Part shown: piece after piece, positions 39,333 through 50,427 of the stretch
Numbering within the stretch: the first letter of the stretch is position 1
Layout of the letters: the number at the start of each line of letters is the position of its first letter
Source: Blastomonas sp.
GTDB taxonomy: Bacteria; Pseudomonadota; Alphaproteobacteria; Sphingomonadales; Sphingomonadaceae
Assembly (NCBI RefSeq): GCF_030373265.1
Contig: NZ_JAUCZC010000022.1
Coordinates: forward strand, 1 to 64,000
Direction: 5' to 3'
DNA: 64,000 nt
Notes under the pieces: model-generated
Told to the model about the DNA's origin: nothing
Database searches by the model: none
The model's input: only the letters and a program-made list of their open reading frames with translations
Program-made: the position numbers and the translations under genes

Positions 39333-40037
39333 ATGAATGAGGTCGAACAGAACATGGCGAACTGGGGCGCTTCGCTGTTCCAGAGCATCCCAGTAGGTGG
39401 TTTGATTGCCCGAAACGCCGTCGCCTATAAATGGAAGTCACTTTATCGCGTATGGATGCTGCGGGAGCTAGCACTCTGGCGAGAGTATGATCTGATGGTC
39501 CAGTCGTATGCGTTGCATCAGCAGGGGCACGTGCTTGGGGCGCGAATACTGCTGCGGTCCGGGTTCGAGACACTGGCGACGCTCACCTATCTCAATTTGC
39601 TGATGAAGCAGGTGCTTGACGGACAGCTTAATTTTCACCTTTTCGGCGAAAAGACCGCGTTGCTCCTGCTCGGTTCGCGCAACAACGAAGTTATGCCAAG
39701 CGCGGTCAACATCCTGACTGTCTTGGGAAAGTGTGACAAGCGATATCCCGGGCTGATGAAGCTGTATGAGGACCTGTCAGAGAGCGCGCACCCGAACTAT
39801 GAAGGGATGATGGGGGGCTACGCGACCACCAATTACGACGAGTACGAAACGACGTTTTCGAACCGTTGGATGGAACTGCACGGCGACCGCCATCTCGATG
39901 CGATGATGCTGTGCATGGGCACGTTTCACCACGAGTACGACGATGTTTGGCCTGAGCTATTGGAGAAAGTTGAAAAGTGGGTCGAGGCCAGAGACGCTGA
40001 GCTTGAAGCTACGAAAGATGATCCTCTATCTAGATAA
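39333..40037 (+). CDS. Orphan helical protein (HEPN/DUF5677-like, tentative)
   Basis: A 234-residue protein that I cannot place with certainty. It is almost all helical. ILLRSGFETLATLTYLNLL and LSESAHPNYEGM resemble the arginine and histidine regions of HEPN/DUF5677-type proteins, some of which are RNases of defence systems; this is a weak resemblance. Codon use is less GC-rich than in neighbouring genes, which suggests transfer. It lies next to a broken antitoxin gene and two duplicate repeats, and its last 12 bases overlap the convergent LysR gene. Confidence 0.6.
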   Translation: MNEVEQNMANWGASLFQSIPVGGLIARNAVAYKWKSLYRVWMLRELALWREYDLMVQSYALHQQGHVLGARILLRSGFETLATLTYLNLLMKQVLDGQLNFHLFGEKTALLLLGSRNNEVMPSAVNILTVLGKCDKRYPGLMKLYEDLSESAHPNYEGMMGGYATTNYDEYETTFSNRWMELHGDRHLDAMMLCMGTFHHEYDDVWPELLEKVEKWVEARDAELEATKDDPLSR

Positions 40038-40955
40038 TGAACCGATTGGCATAGTTCCAATGGGATACGAGACTTTCGGTTCATCCCCCCAACTCCCACC
40101 AATCCGCTCCGCCAGCACCCCGCGCACCCGCGCCACCACCGCCTCGGGCACCGTGTCCGCCTCGCGCATCAGCCCCAAAGTCCGCACATGCGCGAAGTCT
40201 TCCATCGGGACCCGCGCCACGCCGGGCGCGGTGAAGCAGTCGGGCATCACCGTCACGCCCACGCCGGCTGCGACCAACGCCAGGATGCGGTCGTCGTTGC
40301 GTGATCTTGCCGCGAAGAAGGGGCGGACGCCGCGCGCGGTGAAGTGCTGGCTGGTCGCGGTGAGCAATTCGCAGTGCCGCCGCACCAGCATCACGTTGTC
40401 GGCGAGCTCGTGCGCGGCGATTGAAGTGCGGCCGGCGAGCGGGTGGTTGGCGGGCAGCGCCAGGCCATAGCCTTCGCTCGCCACCGGCTCGAAATGCGCG
40501 CGCATCCGTCCCTGCGGCTCGAGCGTGATCGCCAGGTCGATCCGCGCTGCGGTCAGCCGGTCGATCAGCTCGCTGGCGCGGCCCTCGACGAACTCGGTGC
40601 GGATGCCGTCGATCTCGCCCAGCGCCTGCGCGATGCCTGCGACCACGCCGGTGGGGATGCTCGAGAGCACGCCCAGCCGCACGATCGCCTCGGGCTGGCG
40701 CTGCTGCATCGCCTGTTCGGCCAGGTTGAACTGCGCCTCGATCCGCCGCGCATGCTCGGCGAACTGCGCGCCATTGGGGGTGAGGTCGACGCGGCGGTTG
40801 GTGCGGTGGAACAGGCGCTGGCCCAAGGATTCCTCGAGCCGCGCGATGCCCACCGACAACGTCGGCTGAGTCACGTTGCAGCTCTCGGCAGCGCGGGTGA
40901 AATTGCCGTGTTCGACCACGGCGAGGAAGTAGCGCAGCAGATAGCGTTCGATCAT
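40026..40955 (-). CDS. LysR-type transcriptional regulator
   Basis: A 309-residue LysR regulator with an N-terminal winged helix (FTRAAESCNVTQPTLSVGIA, then LEESLGQRLFHRTNRRVDLT) and a periplasmic-binding-like effector domain. It is divergent from the isovaleryl-CoA dehydrogenase gene, separated by 99 bp that are AT-rich around 40979-41004. It probably controls the leucine-degradation genes, although other bacteria use MerR- or TetR-type regulators for this pathway. Its effector may be a CoA intermediate; that is inference. Confidence 0.87.
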   Translation of the reverse strand: MIERYLLRYFLAVVEHGNFTRAAESCNVTQPTLSVGIARLEESLGQRLFHRTNRRVDLTPNGAQFAEHARRIEAQFNLAEQAMQQRQPEAIVRLGVLSSIPTGVVAGIAQALGEIDGIRTEFVEGRASELIDRLTAARIDLAITLEPQGRMRAHFEPVASEGYGLALPANHPLAGRTSIAAHELADNVMLVRRHCELLTATSQHFTARGVRPFFAARSRNDDRILALVAAGVGVTVMPDCFTAPGVARVPMEDFAHVRTLGLMREADTVPEAVVARVRGVLAERIGGSWGDEPKVSYPIGTMPIGSLSR

Positions 40956-41054
40956 AGACAGCGTCTAGGATAAACCCCTTTCAATATCAATTTTCCTTTG
41001 TTGACTTGGGGGCCTAGAACCGGAGCATTAAGAGCTCCAGGAGAGGATGCCACA

Positions 41055-42212
41055 ATGTCCACGATGCCCGATTTCGACTTCGCTCTGGGCGAAGCCGCCG
41101 ACATGATCCGCGACACCACCGCGCGCTTTGCCGCCGACAAGATCGCCCCGCTCGCCGCCAAGATCGACGCCGAGGACTGGTTCCCGGTCGAATTGTGGCC
41201 GCAGATGGGCGCGCTCGGCCTGCACGGCATCACCGTGGGCGAAGAAGACGGCGGGCTGGGCCTCGGCTATCTCGAGCATGTCATCGCGATGGAAGAGGTC
41301 AGCCGTGCGAGCGCGTCGCTGGGGCTGTCGTACGGCGCGCACTCCAACCTGTGCGTCAACCAGCTGCGCCGCTGGGGCAATCCCGAGCAGAAGGCCAAGT
41401 ATCTGCCGGGGCTGATTTCGGGCCAGCATGTCGGATCGCTGGCGATGTCCGAAGCGGGCGCGGGCTCCGACGTGGTCTCGATGAAGCTCAAGGCCAGCGC
41501 GGTAGATGGCGGATACCGGCTCAACGGCACCAAGTTCTGGATCACCAACGCGGCCTATGCGAGCACGCTGATCGTCTATGCCAAGACGGGTGAGGGATCG
41601 GGCGGGATCACCGCGTTCATCATCGAAAAGGACATGCCGGGCTTCTCGATCGGGCAGAAGATCGCCAAGATGGGGATGCGCGGGAGTCCCACCGCCGAGC
41701 TGGTGTTCGACGATTGCTTCGTGCCGGAAGAGAACATCATGGGCCCGATGAACGGCGGCGTCGGCGTGCTGATGTCGGGCCTCGATTACGAGCGCGCGGT
41801 GCTTGCTGCCGGGCCCTTGGGCATCATGCAGGCGTGCCTCGACGTGGTGCTGCCGTATGTGCGCGAGCGCAAGCAGTTCGGCTCGCCCATCGGGTCGTTC
41901 CAGATGGTGCAGGCCAAGGTCGCCGACATGTACGTCGCGCTCAACAGCGCGCGCGCCTATGTCTATGCGGTCGCCCGCGCCTGCGATGCGGGCAAGACCA
42001 CGCGGTTCGATGCGGCGGGGGCAATCCTGCTCGCCAGCGAGAACGCGGTGAAATGCTCGCTCGAGGCGATCCAGGCGCTGGGCGGGGCGGGCTATACCAC
42101 CGACTGGCCGGTCGAACGCTTCCTGCGCGATGCGAAATTGTACGACATCGGGGCAGGCACCAACGAGATCCGGCGGTTCCTGATCGCGCGCGAACTGATT
42201 GGGGCACGGTGA
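41055..42212 (+). CDS. liuA: Isovaleryl-CoA dehydrogenase
   Basis: A 385-residue flavoprotein of the acyl-CoA dehydrogenase family that oxidises isovaleryl-CoA to 3-methylcrotonyl-CoA in leucine breakdown. E246 in GLDYERAVLA is the catalytic base; its position in this helix is typical of isovaleryl-CoA dehydrogenases. The family motifs are AMSEAGAGSDVVSMK and GGAGYTTDWPVERFLRDAK. The ATG at 41055 is preferred over an upstream start at 40998, and AGGAGAGG lies 6-12 nt upstream. The carboxylase genes for the next step follow. Confidence 0.93.
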   Translation: MSTMPDFDFALGEAADMIRDTTARFAADKIAPLAAKIDAEDWFPVELWPQMGALGLHGITVGEEDGGLGLGYLEHVIAMEEVSRASASLGLSYGAHSNLCVNQLRRWGNPEQKAKYLPGLISGQHVGSLAMSEAGAGSDVVSMKLKASAVDGGYRLNGTKFWITNAAYASTLIVYAKTGEGSGGITAFIIEKDMPGFSIGQKIAKMGMRGSPTAELVFDDCFVPEENIMGPMNGGVGVLMSGLDYERAVLAAGPLGIMQACLDVVLPYVRERKQFGSPIGSFQMVQAKVADMYVALNSARAYVYAVARACDAGKTTRFDAAGAILLASENAVKCSLEAIQALGGAGYTTDWPVERFLRDAKLYDIGAGTNEIRRFLIARELIGAR

Positions 42213-42223
42213 TGGTGGCATTT

Positions 42224-42365
42224 CAAATCCTCACCCGGAACGGGGAGGTGGCAGCGCGCAGCGCTGACGGAGGGGAAGCGGCTGGTCGCCATGCGGCGAG
42301 GGGGGCACAATCGCGCTTCCCCTCCACCGCTTCGCGGTCCCCCTCCCCTGGCAGGGGAGGATTTT
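42224..42365 (+). repeat. Palindromic repeat family B copy 4, with Shine-Dalgarno at its end
   Basis: Starts CAAATCCTCACCCGGAACGG and ends CAGGGGAGGATTTTC. The end contains GGAGG at 42356-42360, 9 nt before the ATG of the carboxylase beta gene. It fills the gap between liuA and liuB. Confidence 0.9.
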
Positions 42366-42369
42366 CAGC

Positions 42370-43971
42370 ATGACCGCGCCCACGCTCGACACCAAGATCG
42401 ACACCCATTCAGACACCTACCGCGCATCGTTCACGCACAATGTCACCCTGCGCGATGAACTCTGGAGCAAAGTCGCCGAAGCCGCATTGGGCGGCAACGC
42501 CAAGTCGCGCGAGCGGCATACATCGCGCGGCAAGCTGCTTCCGCGCGAACGCGTCGAGCGGCTGCTCGATCCGGGCTCGCCGTTCCTCGAGATCGGCCAG
42601 CTCGCCGCAAACGACCTGTACGACGGCGAGATCCCCGGCGCAGGGATGATCGCCGGCATCGGCCGTGTGTCGGGCCGCCAGTGCATGATCGTGTGCAACG
42701 ACGCCACGGTCAAAGGCGGCACGTACTACCCGATGACGGTCAAGAAGCACCTGCGCGCGCAGGAGATCGCCGAGGCCAACCGGCTGCCGTGCGTCTATCT
42801 GGTCGATTCGGGCGGCGCCAACCTGCCGCACCAGGCCGAGGTCTTCCCCGACCGCGACCATTTCGGCCGCATCTTCTTCAACCAGGCGAACATGTCTGCC
42901 AAGGGCATCCCGCAGATCGCCTGCGTGATGGGCAGCTGCACCGCGGGCGGGGCGTATGTGCCTGCAATGTCTGACGAAAGCGTCATCGTGCGCAACCAGG
43001 GCACGATCTTCCTCGCCGGCCCCCCGCTGGTCAAGGCCGCGACGGGCGAGGAGATAACAGCCGAGGATCTGGGCGGCGGCGACCTGCACGGGCGCAAATC
43101 GGGCGTGGTCGATCATGTCGCCGAGAACGACGAGCACGCGCTGACCATCGTGCGCGACATCGTCTCGCATCTGGGCCCGATCCCCAAGCCGAACATCGAT
43201 GTCCGCGAACCACGCGCGCCCAGGTTCGATGCGGAAGAGCTGTACGGCATCATCCCCTCGGACGTCCGCGCGCCATACGATGTGCACGAGGTGATCGCGC
43301 GGATCGTCGACGGCAGCGAGTTTCACGAGTTCAAGGCGCTCTACGGCAGTTCCTTGGTCTGCGGTTTCGCGCATATCTGGGGAATGCCGGTGGCTATCCT
43401 CGCCAACAACGGCGTGCTGTTCAGCGAAAGCGCGGTCAAAGGCGCGCATTTCATCGAACTCGCCTGCCAGCGGCGCATTCCCTTGCTGTTCCTGCAGAAC
43501 ATCTCGGGCTTCATGGTCGGTGGCAAGTATGAGGCCGAAGGCATTGCCAAACATGGCGCGAAATTGGTCACCGCAGTCGCCACCGCGAGCGTTCCCAAGG
43601 TCACCGTGCTGATCGGCGGCAGCTTCGGCGCGGGCAATTACGGCATGTGCGGGCGCGCTTATAGCCCACGGTTCCTGTTCAGTTGGCCGAACTCGCGCAT
43701 CAGCGTGATGGGTGGCGAGCAGGCGGCGTCCGTGCTCGCGACCGTCCACCGCGATGCCGACAGCTGGACCCCCGAGCAGGCCGAAGCCTTCAAGCAGCCG
43801 ATCCGTGATGATTACGAGGCGCAGGGCAGTCCGTACCACGCGACCTCGCGGCTGTGGGACGACGGGGTCATCGACCCCGCGCAGACGAGGGACGTGCTGG
43901 GGTTGGCCTTCGCGGCGTGCCTCAACGCACCGGTCGAGGAGGGCACGCGGTTCGGCGTGTTCCGGATGTGA
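42370..43971 (+). CDS. liuB: Methylcrotonyl-CoA carboxylase beta subunit
   Basis: A 533-residue carboxyltransferase subunit that moves CO2 from biotin to 3-methylcrotonyl-CoA. The two crotonase-like halves are visible: the N-terminal half with [18 protein letters not shown] and [18 protein letters not shown], and the C-terminal half with [20 protein letters not shown] and [18 protein letters not shown]. The SGGANLP and [12 protein letters not shown] stretches distinguish methylcrotonyl- from propionyl-CoA carboxylases. The only ribosome site is GGAGG in the preceding repeat. Confidence 0.94.
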   Translation: MTAPTLDTKIDTHSDTYRASFTHNVTLRDELWSKVAEAALGGNAKSRERHTSRGKLLPRERVERLLDPGSPFLEIGQLAANDLYDGEIPGAGMIAGIGRVSGRQCMIVCNDATVKGGTYYPMTVKKHLRAQEIAEANRLPCVYLVDSGGANLPHQAEVFPDRDHFGRIFFNQANMSAKGIPQIACVMGSCTAGGAYVPAMSDESVIVRNQGTIFLAGPPLVKAATGEEITAEDLGGGDLHGRKSGVVDHVAENDEHALTIVRDIVSHLGPIPKPNIDVREPRAPRFDAEELYGIIPSDVRAPYDVHEVIARIVDGSEFHEFKALYGSSLVCGFAHIWGMPVAILANNGVLFSESAVKGAHFIELACQRRIPLLFLQNISGFMVGGKYEAEGIAKHGAKLVTAVATASVPKVTVLIGGSFGAGNYGMCGRAYSPRFLFSWPNSRISVMGGEQAASVLATVHRDADSWTPEQAEAFKQPIRDDYEAQGSPYHATSRLWDDGVIDPAQTRDVLGLAFAACLNAPVEEGTRFGVFRM

Positions 43972-43986
43972 TGGCGGTCTCGTCGC

Positions 43987-44127
43987 AAAATCCTCCCCGA
44001 AACGGGGAGGGGGACCATCCGCAGGATGGTGGAGGGGAAGCCGGATTGTGCCGTGTTCTAAGCGGAGTCACAATCCCGCTACCCCTCCACCGCTTCGCGG
44101 TCCCCCTCCCCCAAGGGGGAGGATTTT
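43987..44127 (+). repeat. Palindromic repeat family B copy 5 upstream of DUF559 gene
   Basis: Both halves are complete: AAAATCCTCCCCGAAACGGG at the left and CCAAGGGGGAGGATTTT at the right. GGAGG at 44118-44122 lies 9 nt before the GTG of the nuclease gene. Confidence 0.9.
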
Positions 44128-44131
44128 AGTC

Positions 44132-44541
44132 GTGCTGCGTTCGCCTCGAGCTCTAGTCAAACGCAGCCGTAAGCTGCGCAAGGCTATGTCGCTGCCCGAG
44201 GTGCTGTTGTGGCAGGAGTTGCGCAAGCGGCCTTCGGGGCTGAAGTTTCGCAGGCAGCACACCGTCGGGCATTATGTGCTCGACTTCTTTTGCGCCGAGG
44301 CATCGCTGTGCATCGAGATCGACGGCGAACAGCATAACGCGGGCGACCAGCCTGAATTTGATGACAGCAGGGGGGCTTGGCTCGACCTGCATGGAATAAA
44401 AACGCTGCGGATCAACGCTGCGGACGTTTTGAACAATCTGGAGAGTGTTGTGGAGCATATCGTGGACATCGCATTGCAGAGGCTTCCCCTCCACCGTCCT
44501 GCGGACGGTCCCCCTCCCCGTGCCGGGGAGGATTTGGGCGC

Positions 44542-44548
<7 letters not shown>
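44132..44548 (+). CDS. DUF559 endonuclease-like protein lodged in the leucine operon
   Basis: A 138-residue DUF559 protein, a family related to Vsr-type PD-(D/E)xK nucleases. Conserved features are RALVKRSRKLRKAMSLPEVL (E23), LKFRRQHTVGHYVLDFF with H43 and D51, and the active-site strand LCIEIDGEQHN (E62, D64, H68). The GTG at 44132 is chosen because the family N-terminus starts there and a repeat-borne GGAGG lies 9 nt upstream; an ATG at 44186 is the alternative. Residues 118-138 are encoded by a family B half-repeat. The stop lies 7 nt inside the next gene. It has no role in leucine breakdown and looks like an insertion. Confidence 0.85.
44482..44535 (+). repeat. Palindromic repeat family B half copy 6, downstream of DUF559
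   Basis: GCTTCCCCTCCACCGTCCTG through GGGGAGGATTT, matching only the right half of copies 4 and 5. It encodes the C-terminus of DUF559 and supplies GGAGG at 44527-44531, 10 nt before the ATG of the next gene. Confidence 0.88.
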
Positions 44549-46461
<1,913 letters not shown>

Positions 46462-46471
46462 TGCGCGTAAA

Positions 46472-46657
46472 CCTTCTCCCTTGACGGGAGAAGGATACGC
46501 AGCCTTGCTGAGCGCAGCGAGGCTAGGCGCAGTTGGATGAGGGTGAGTGGCCTATGGGCCATCTATCATTCTACCGTTGCTGCCCCCTCTCCCAGCTTCG
46601 ACTAGGCAGCGAGCTGCCAAGTCTTCGCAACCCTCTCCCACGGAGGGGAGAGGGGGC
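46472..46657. repeat. Palindromic repeat family C copy 2
   Basis: CCTTCTCCCTTGACGGGAGA, then AGGATACGCAGCCTTGCTGA and GGCTAGGCGCAGTTGGATGA, closing with CCTCTCCCACGGAGGGGAGAG. It shares the core ATACGCAG...CTTGC...GCTAG with the copy at 32962. It separates liuD from the MaoC gene. Confidence 0.75.
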
Positions 46658-46691
46658 GCGTCGAGGCAGAGGGGTTGATAAGGAAAAACCA

Positions 46692-47144
46692 ATGGCAGGC
46701 AAATATTTCGACGAGTGGACCATCGGCGACCGGATCGAGCATGAGATCCGGCGGACGGTGACCGAGACCGACAATCTGCTGTTCAGCACGATGACCCACA
46801 ACCCGCAGCCGCTGCACCTCGATGCCGAGGCGGCCAAGGCGAGCGAGTTCGGGCAGATCCTGGTCAACGGCACCTTCACCTTCAGCCTGATGGTCGGGCT
46901 GTCGGTGGGGGATACGACTTTGGGCACGCTGGTGGCGAACCTGGGGTACGACAAGCTTGTCATGCCCAAGCCGGTGTTCATCGGCGACACCATGCGTGCG
47001 ACCAGCGAGGTGATGGAACTGACGCCATCGAAGTCGCGGCCCAATGCCGGGATCGTGACCTTCACCCACGAGCTGATCAACCAGCGCGACGAGGTGGTGT
47101 GCCGCTGCCTGCGGTCGGCCTTGATGAAGCGCAAGCCCGCCTGA
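46692..47144 (+). CDS. MaoC family hydratase in the leucine cluster
   Basis: A 150-residue hot-dog fold protein of the MaoC/R-specific enoyl-CoA hydratase type. [20 protein letters not shown] contains the active-site aspartate and histidine region, and [16 protein letters not shown] follows it. The position after the carboxylase genes suggests it hydrates an acyl-CoA of this pathway. The standard LiuC 3-methylglutaconyl-CoA hydratase is a crotonase-fold enzyme and is not visible here, so this gene may replace or supplement it. The ATG at 46692 has AAGGA 8 nt upstream. Confidence 0.85.
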   Translation: MAGKYFDEWTIGDRIEHEIRRTVTETDNLLFSTMTHNPQPLHLDAEAAKASEFGQILVNGTFTFSLMVGLSVGDTTLGTLVANLGYDKLVMPKPVFIGDTMRATSEVMELTPSKSRPNAGIVTFTHELINQRDEVVCRCLRSALMKRKPA

Positions 47145-47146
47145 CC

Positions 47147-47228
47147 CGTCATTCCCGCCAGCGCGGGAATCCCGCTTCTAAGCTGAGGGCGGCGCACAAG
47201 CGGGACCCCCGCGTGCGCGGGGGTGACG
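47147..47228 (-). repeat. Extragenic palindrome, family A copy 3 (inverted)
   Basis: CGTCATTCCCGCCAGCGCGG at the left and GTGCGCGGGGGTGACG at the right, the reverse of the copies at 3001 and 21871. It lies directly after the MaoC stop codon. Confidence 0.85.
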
Positions 47229-47370
47229 ATCAGCCTTTCGCATAGGCTGCAATCAAATCAGTGCCTTGCGTTGATTTGTATACGAAAATGCAACCCAACC
47301 CCTTGACCCCGCAAGCCCGCCCTGCGTCTAATGCAGTTAACCAAGAAACGGCAATCCGGGGTCAAACATC

Positions 47371-49179
47371 ATGCGCGCATCACGTCTTCTCGCTTCGTTT
47401 CTGATGGGCGCTGCGGCCATCCCGGCTGTCCCTGCGTTCGCGCAGGAGGAGCCCGCCGCACCCCCCGCCGCCGTTTCCGCGCCCAAGGCTGCACCGGATC
47501 CGATGGATGCGACGCTGAAGGCGCTCTACGATGCCGAATGGGAGTGGCGGCAGGCCGAATATGCGCGGGTGAAGGAGGGCGGTCGCTGGATCCAGGGTGA
47601 TCGGCTGGGCGACGTCACCGCCGAGGCGCAGGCGCGGCGGCTGGCCTATTGGACCGATGTGCTGCGCCAGCTCGATGCCATCCCGATGGACCAGCTCTCG
47701 CCCGAGGAACAGGTCAACGCCGCGGTGTTCCGCCAGTCGGTGTGGGAGAATGCCAACAGTATCGAGCACAAGACCTATGAGGCGCCGTTCAACAGCGACA
47801 CCTTCTTTTGGGGCGGGCTGAACCCGCGCCAGGGCTTCCCCAACGCCGCCAGCTATCGCCGCTATCTGGGGCGGATGGGCGATCTGCCGCGCTATTTCGA
47901 CGAGAACATCGTCAACATGCGCGCTGGGCTGGCACGCGGCTACACCGTGCCGCGCGTTGCCATCGAAGGCCGCGATGCGACGATCGAGGCTTATGCCGTC
48001 ACCGGCGAGGCTAACCCGTTCTACGATGCGTTCCGCACGATGCCCGAGAGCATTCCGGCGGCCGAGCAGGCCGCGCTGCGCGCCGAGGCGCTCAAGGCGA
48101 TTCAGACCTCGGTTGCGCCCGCCTACACCACGCTGCTGACCTTCATGCGCGGGGAATATATGCCCAAGGCGCGGACGCAGATCGACGCCTATTCGCTGCC
48201 CAACGGCAAGGCCTTCTATCAGGACCAGGTCAAGCTCTACACCACGCTCGACCTGACCCCCGACGAAATCCACGAGATCGGTCTCAAGGAGGTCGCGCGG
48301 ATCGATGCCGATATGCAGAAGACGATGCGCGAGACGGGGTTCACCGGGACCTTCCCCGAGTTCCTGCAGTTCATGCGAACCGACCCGCAATTCTATGCCA
48401 AGACCCCGCGCGAATTGTTGTCCTATGCCGCCTATGTCACCAAGAGAATGGATGGCAAGCTCAAGGAAACCTTCAATTTCCTGCCGCGCTATCGGTTCAG
48501 CATCCTGCCGGTGCCCGACGTCATCGCGCCGATCTACACCTCGGGGCGCGGCGGGCTCGATAGCTGCCTGTTCAACACTTATGACCTGCCCTCGCGTCCG
48601 CTGTATAACCTCACCGCGCTGACGCTGCACGAGTGCATTCCGGGGCACAGCTTCCAGGCGGCGGTGGCGCTCGAGGCGCCCGATCGCCCCGACTTCCGCC
48701 GCCAGACCTATTTCTCGGGCTATGGCGAGGGCTGGGGGCTGTACACCGAATGGCTGGGCACCAAATTGGGGCTGTACGAGACCCCCTATGAGGAGTTCGG
48801 CCGTCAGACCTTCGAGATGTGGCGCGCGGTGCGGCTGGTGATCGACACCGGCATCCACACCCGCGGCTGGAGCCGGCAGAAGGCGATCGATTATCTCGCC
48901 GGGCACACCGCGCTGGCGCAGCGCGATGTCGAGACCGAGGTCGACCGCTATATCTCCTGGCCCGCACAGGCGCTCGCCTACAAATTGGGTGAACTGAGCC
49001 TGCGCCGGATGCGCGCCAAGGCCGAGGCGGAGCTGGGCACCGCGTTCGACCAGAGGCCGTTCCACGATGCCTTCCTCAACCTGGGGTCGGTCCCGCTGCC
49101 GGTGATGGAAGCGAAGATGGAAGAGTTCATCGCGCGGGAGAAGACCAAGCTCGCCAACGCTGGCAAGCCCGCGCGATAG
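47371..49179 (+). CDS. DUF885 family secreted metallopeptidase-like protein
   Basis: A 602-residue protein with a signal peptide (LLASFLMGAAAIPAVPAFA) and a DUF885 fold. HECIPGH (H420, E421, H426) is the putative zinc site of the family, close to GEGWGLYTEWLG and its third ligand. Such proteins are thought to be carboxypeptidase-like, acting in the periplasm. YYIEH-like helices make up the N-terminal half. The substrate is unknown. It precedes the convergent isoaspartyl peptidase gene by 3 bp. Confidence 0.85.
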   Translation: MRASRLLASFLMGAAAIPAVPAFAQEEPAAPPAAVSAPKAAPDPMDATLKALYDAEWEWRQAEYARVKEGGRWIQGDRLGDVTAEAQARRLAYWTDVLRQLDAIPMDQLSPEEQVNAAVFRQSVWENANSIEHKTYEAPFNSDTFFWGGLNPRQGFPNAASYRRYLGRMGDLPRYFDENIVNMRAGLARGYTVPRVAIEGRDATIEAYAVTGEANPFYDAFRTMPESIPAAEQAALRAEALKAIQTSVAPAYTTLLTFMRGEYMPKARTQIDAYSLPNGKAFYQDQVKLYTTLDLTPDEIHEIGLKEVARIDADMQKTMRETGFTGTFPEFLQFMRTDPQFYAKTPRELLSYAAYVTKRMDGKLKETFNFLPRYRFSILPVPDVIAPIYTSGRGGLDSCLFNTYDLPSRPLYNLTALTLHECIPGHSFQAAVALEAPDRPDFRRQTYFSGYGEGWGLYTEWLGTKLGLYETPYEEFGRQTFEMWRAVRLVIDTGIHTRGWSRQKAIDYLAGHTALAQRDVETEVDRYISWPAQALAYKLGELSLRRMRAKAEAELGTAFDQRPFHDAFLNLGSVPLPVMEAKMEEFIAREKTKLANAGKPAR

Positions 49180-49182
49180 GCC

Positions 49183-50280
49183 CTATTCGTCGCCGTAGAC
49201 CGCGACGCTGCTGGTGCCATCGCTGCTCGCCATGCCGCGATACATGCCCGGCGTGTCGAAGCTGTAGCCCTGATGGCCCCAGGGGGTGAGATAGATGATC
49301 CCGCCCGATCCGCCCAACGCGCCCATCTCGGCGATGACGGCATCGGCGATGCCCTGCACCTCTTCGGCCGACAGGGTGCTGGCGAGCAGCCGGTCCTGCG
49401 CGGGGGCATCAAGCGTCTTGCCGCCGCGCGCGGCCTCCTGGGTGAGGAATTCGGCGCGCGCCTCTGCCTTCATCCGGATGCGGGTGCAGATCTCGTGCGC
49501 CACGCCGACGCGGATGAAAAACTCGCCCGCGCCGGTGGCGGAGATCGCGCACGCGCGGTTGTCGGCATAGGTGCCCGCGCCGATCAGCGGGGAATCGCCG
49601 ATGCGGCCATAGCGCTTGCCGGTGAGGCCACCGGTCGAGGTGCCCGCCGCGACATTGCCTTGCGCATCGCGCGCCACCGCGCCGACGGTGCCGTATTTGA
49701 GATCGACATCGAACCAGCCGACCTTCTTGGCCTTGAGCTCCTCAAGCTGGCGCTTGCGCTCGGGCGTGCCGAAATAGGCGTTGTCGACCTGATCGAGCCC
49801 CTGTTCCTTCGAGAAGCGATCCGCGCCTTCGCCCGAGAGCAGCACGTGCGGGCTTTCCTCCATCACCTTGCGCGCGAGCAGGATCGGGTTGCGGGTGTGG
49901 TGCGCGCGCGCGATCGCGCCTGCCTTGCGCTCGGCACCGTCCATCACCGCGGCATCGAGCTCGTTGGTGCCTTCATAGGTGAACACCGCGCCATGGCCGG
50001 CGTTGAAATTGGGGTCGTCCTCCAGCACCAGGATCGCGGCCTGCACCGCATCCATTGCTGCGCCGCCCGATTGGAGCACCGCCGATCCCGCCTCGAGCGC
50101 CCTGGCCAGCGCCGCGCGCACCGCAGCATCGGTTTCCGGTTTGATTCGCGAGCGTTCGATGATGCCGGCGCCGCCGTGGATGACCAGCGACCAGCCGGGT
50201 TCTGCCGATGTTTCGGGCGTGGCGGCGGCGGGGGTGGCAAGCGACATCAATAAGGCTCCAAGCAACAGGGACAGACGCAC
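49183..50280 (-). CDS. Isoaspartyl peptidase/L-asparaginase (plant type, exported)
   Basis: A 365-residue Ntn-hydrolase that removes isoaspartyl dipeptides or asparagine. Autocleavage should expose T198 in LKYGTVGAVA. The substrate loop GKRYGRIGDSPLIGAGTYAD follows. The GTG at 50280 gives a signal peptide (RLSLLLGALLMSLATPAAA) and has GGAG 8 nt upstream; an ATG at 50304 lacks a ribosome site. Export to the periplasm is uncommon for this family but frequent in sphingomonads and relatives, from memory. Its stop nearly meets the DUF885 gene. Confidence 0.9.
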   Translation of the reverse strand: MRLSLLLGALLMSLATPAAATPETSAEPGWSLVIHGGAGIIERSRIKPETDAAVRAALARALEAGSAVLQSGGAAMDAVQAAILVLEDDPNFNAGHGAVFTYEGTNELDAAVMDGAERKAGAIARAHHTRNPILLARKVMEESPHVLLSGEGADRFSKEQGLDQVDNAYFGTPERKRQLEELKAKKVGWFDVDLKYGTVGAVARDAQGNVAAGTSTGGLTGKRYGRIGDSPLIGAGTYADNRACAISATGAGEFFIRVGVAHEICTRIRMKAEARAEFLTQEAARGGKTLDAPAQDRLLASTLSAEEVQGIADAVIAEMGALGGSGGIIYLTPWGHQGYSFDTPGMYRGMASSDGTSSVAVYGDE

Positions 50281-50427
50281 GGGACAGCTCCTCAGGTCAG
50301 GCATGCGGGACTAGGCAGGTTGTCCGCGCCGCGCAATTCAACTTTCGTGCACAACCGGGGCTAGAAAAGCAAACCTCTGTGCGGCAAGCATGGTTCCACG
50401 CGATCGACCGGCATAGCGGGGGCAAGC

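Noticed and set aside
41001-41029. TTGACT as a -35 box before liuA
   Set aside because: No acceptable -10 element was found at 16-18 nt distance.
47380-49065. Open frame of 561 codons opposite the DUF885 gene
   Set aside because: It has no recognisable motif and lies fully inside a well-supported gene.
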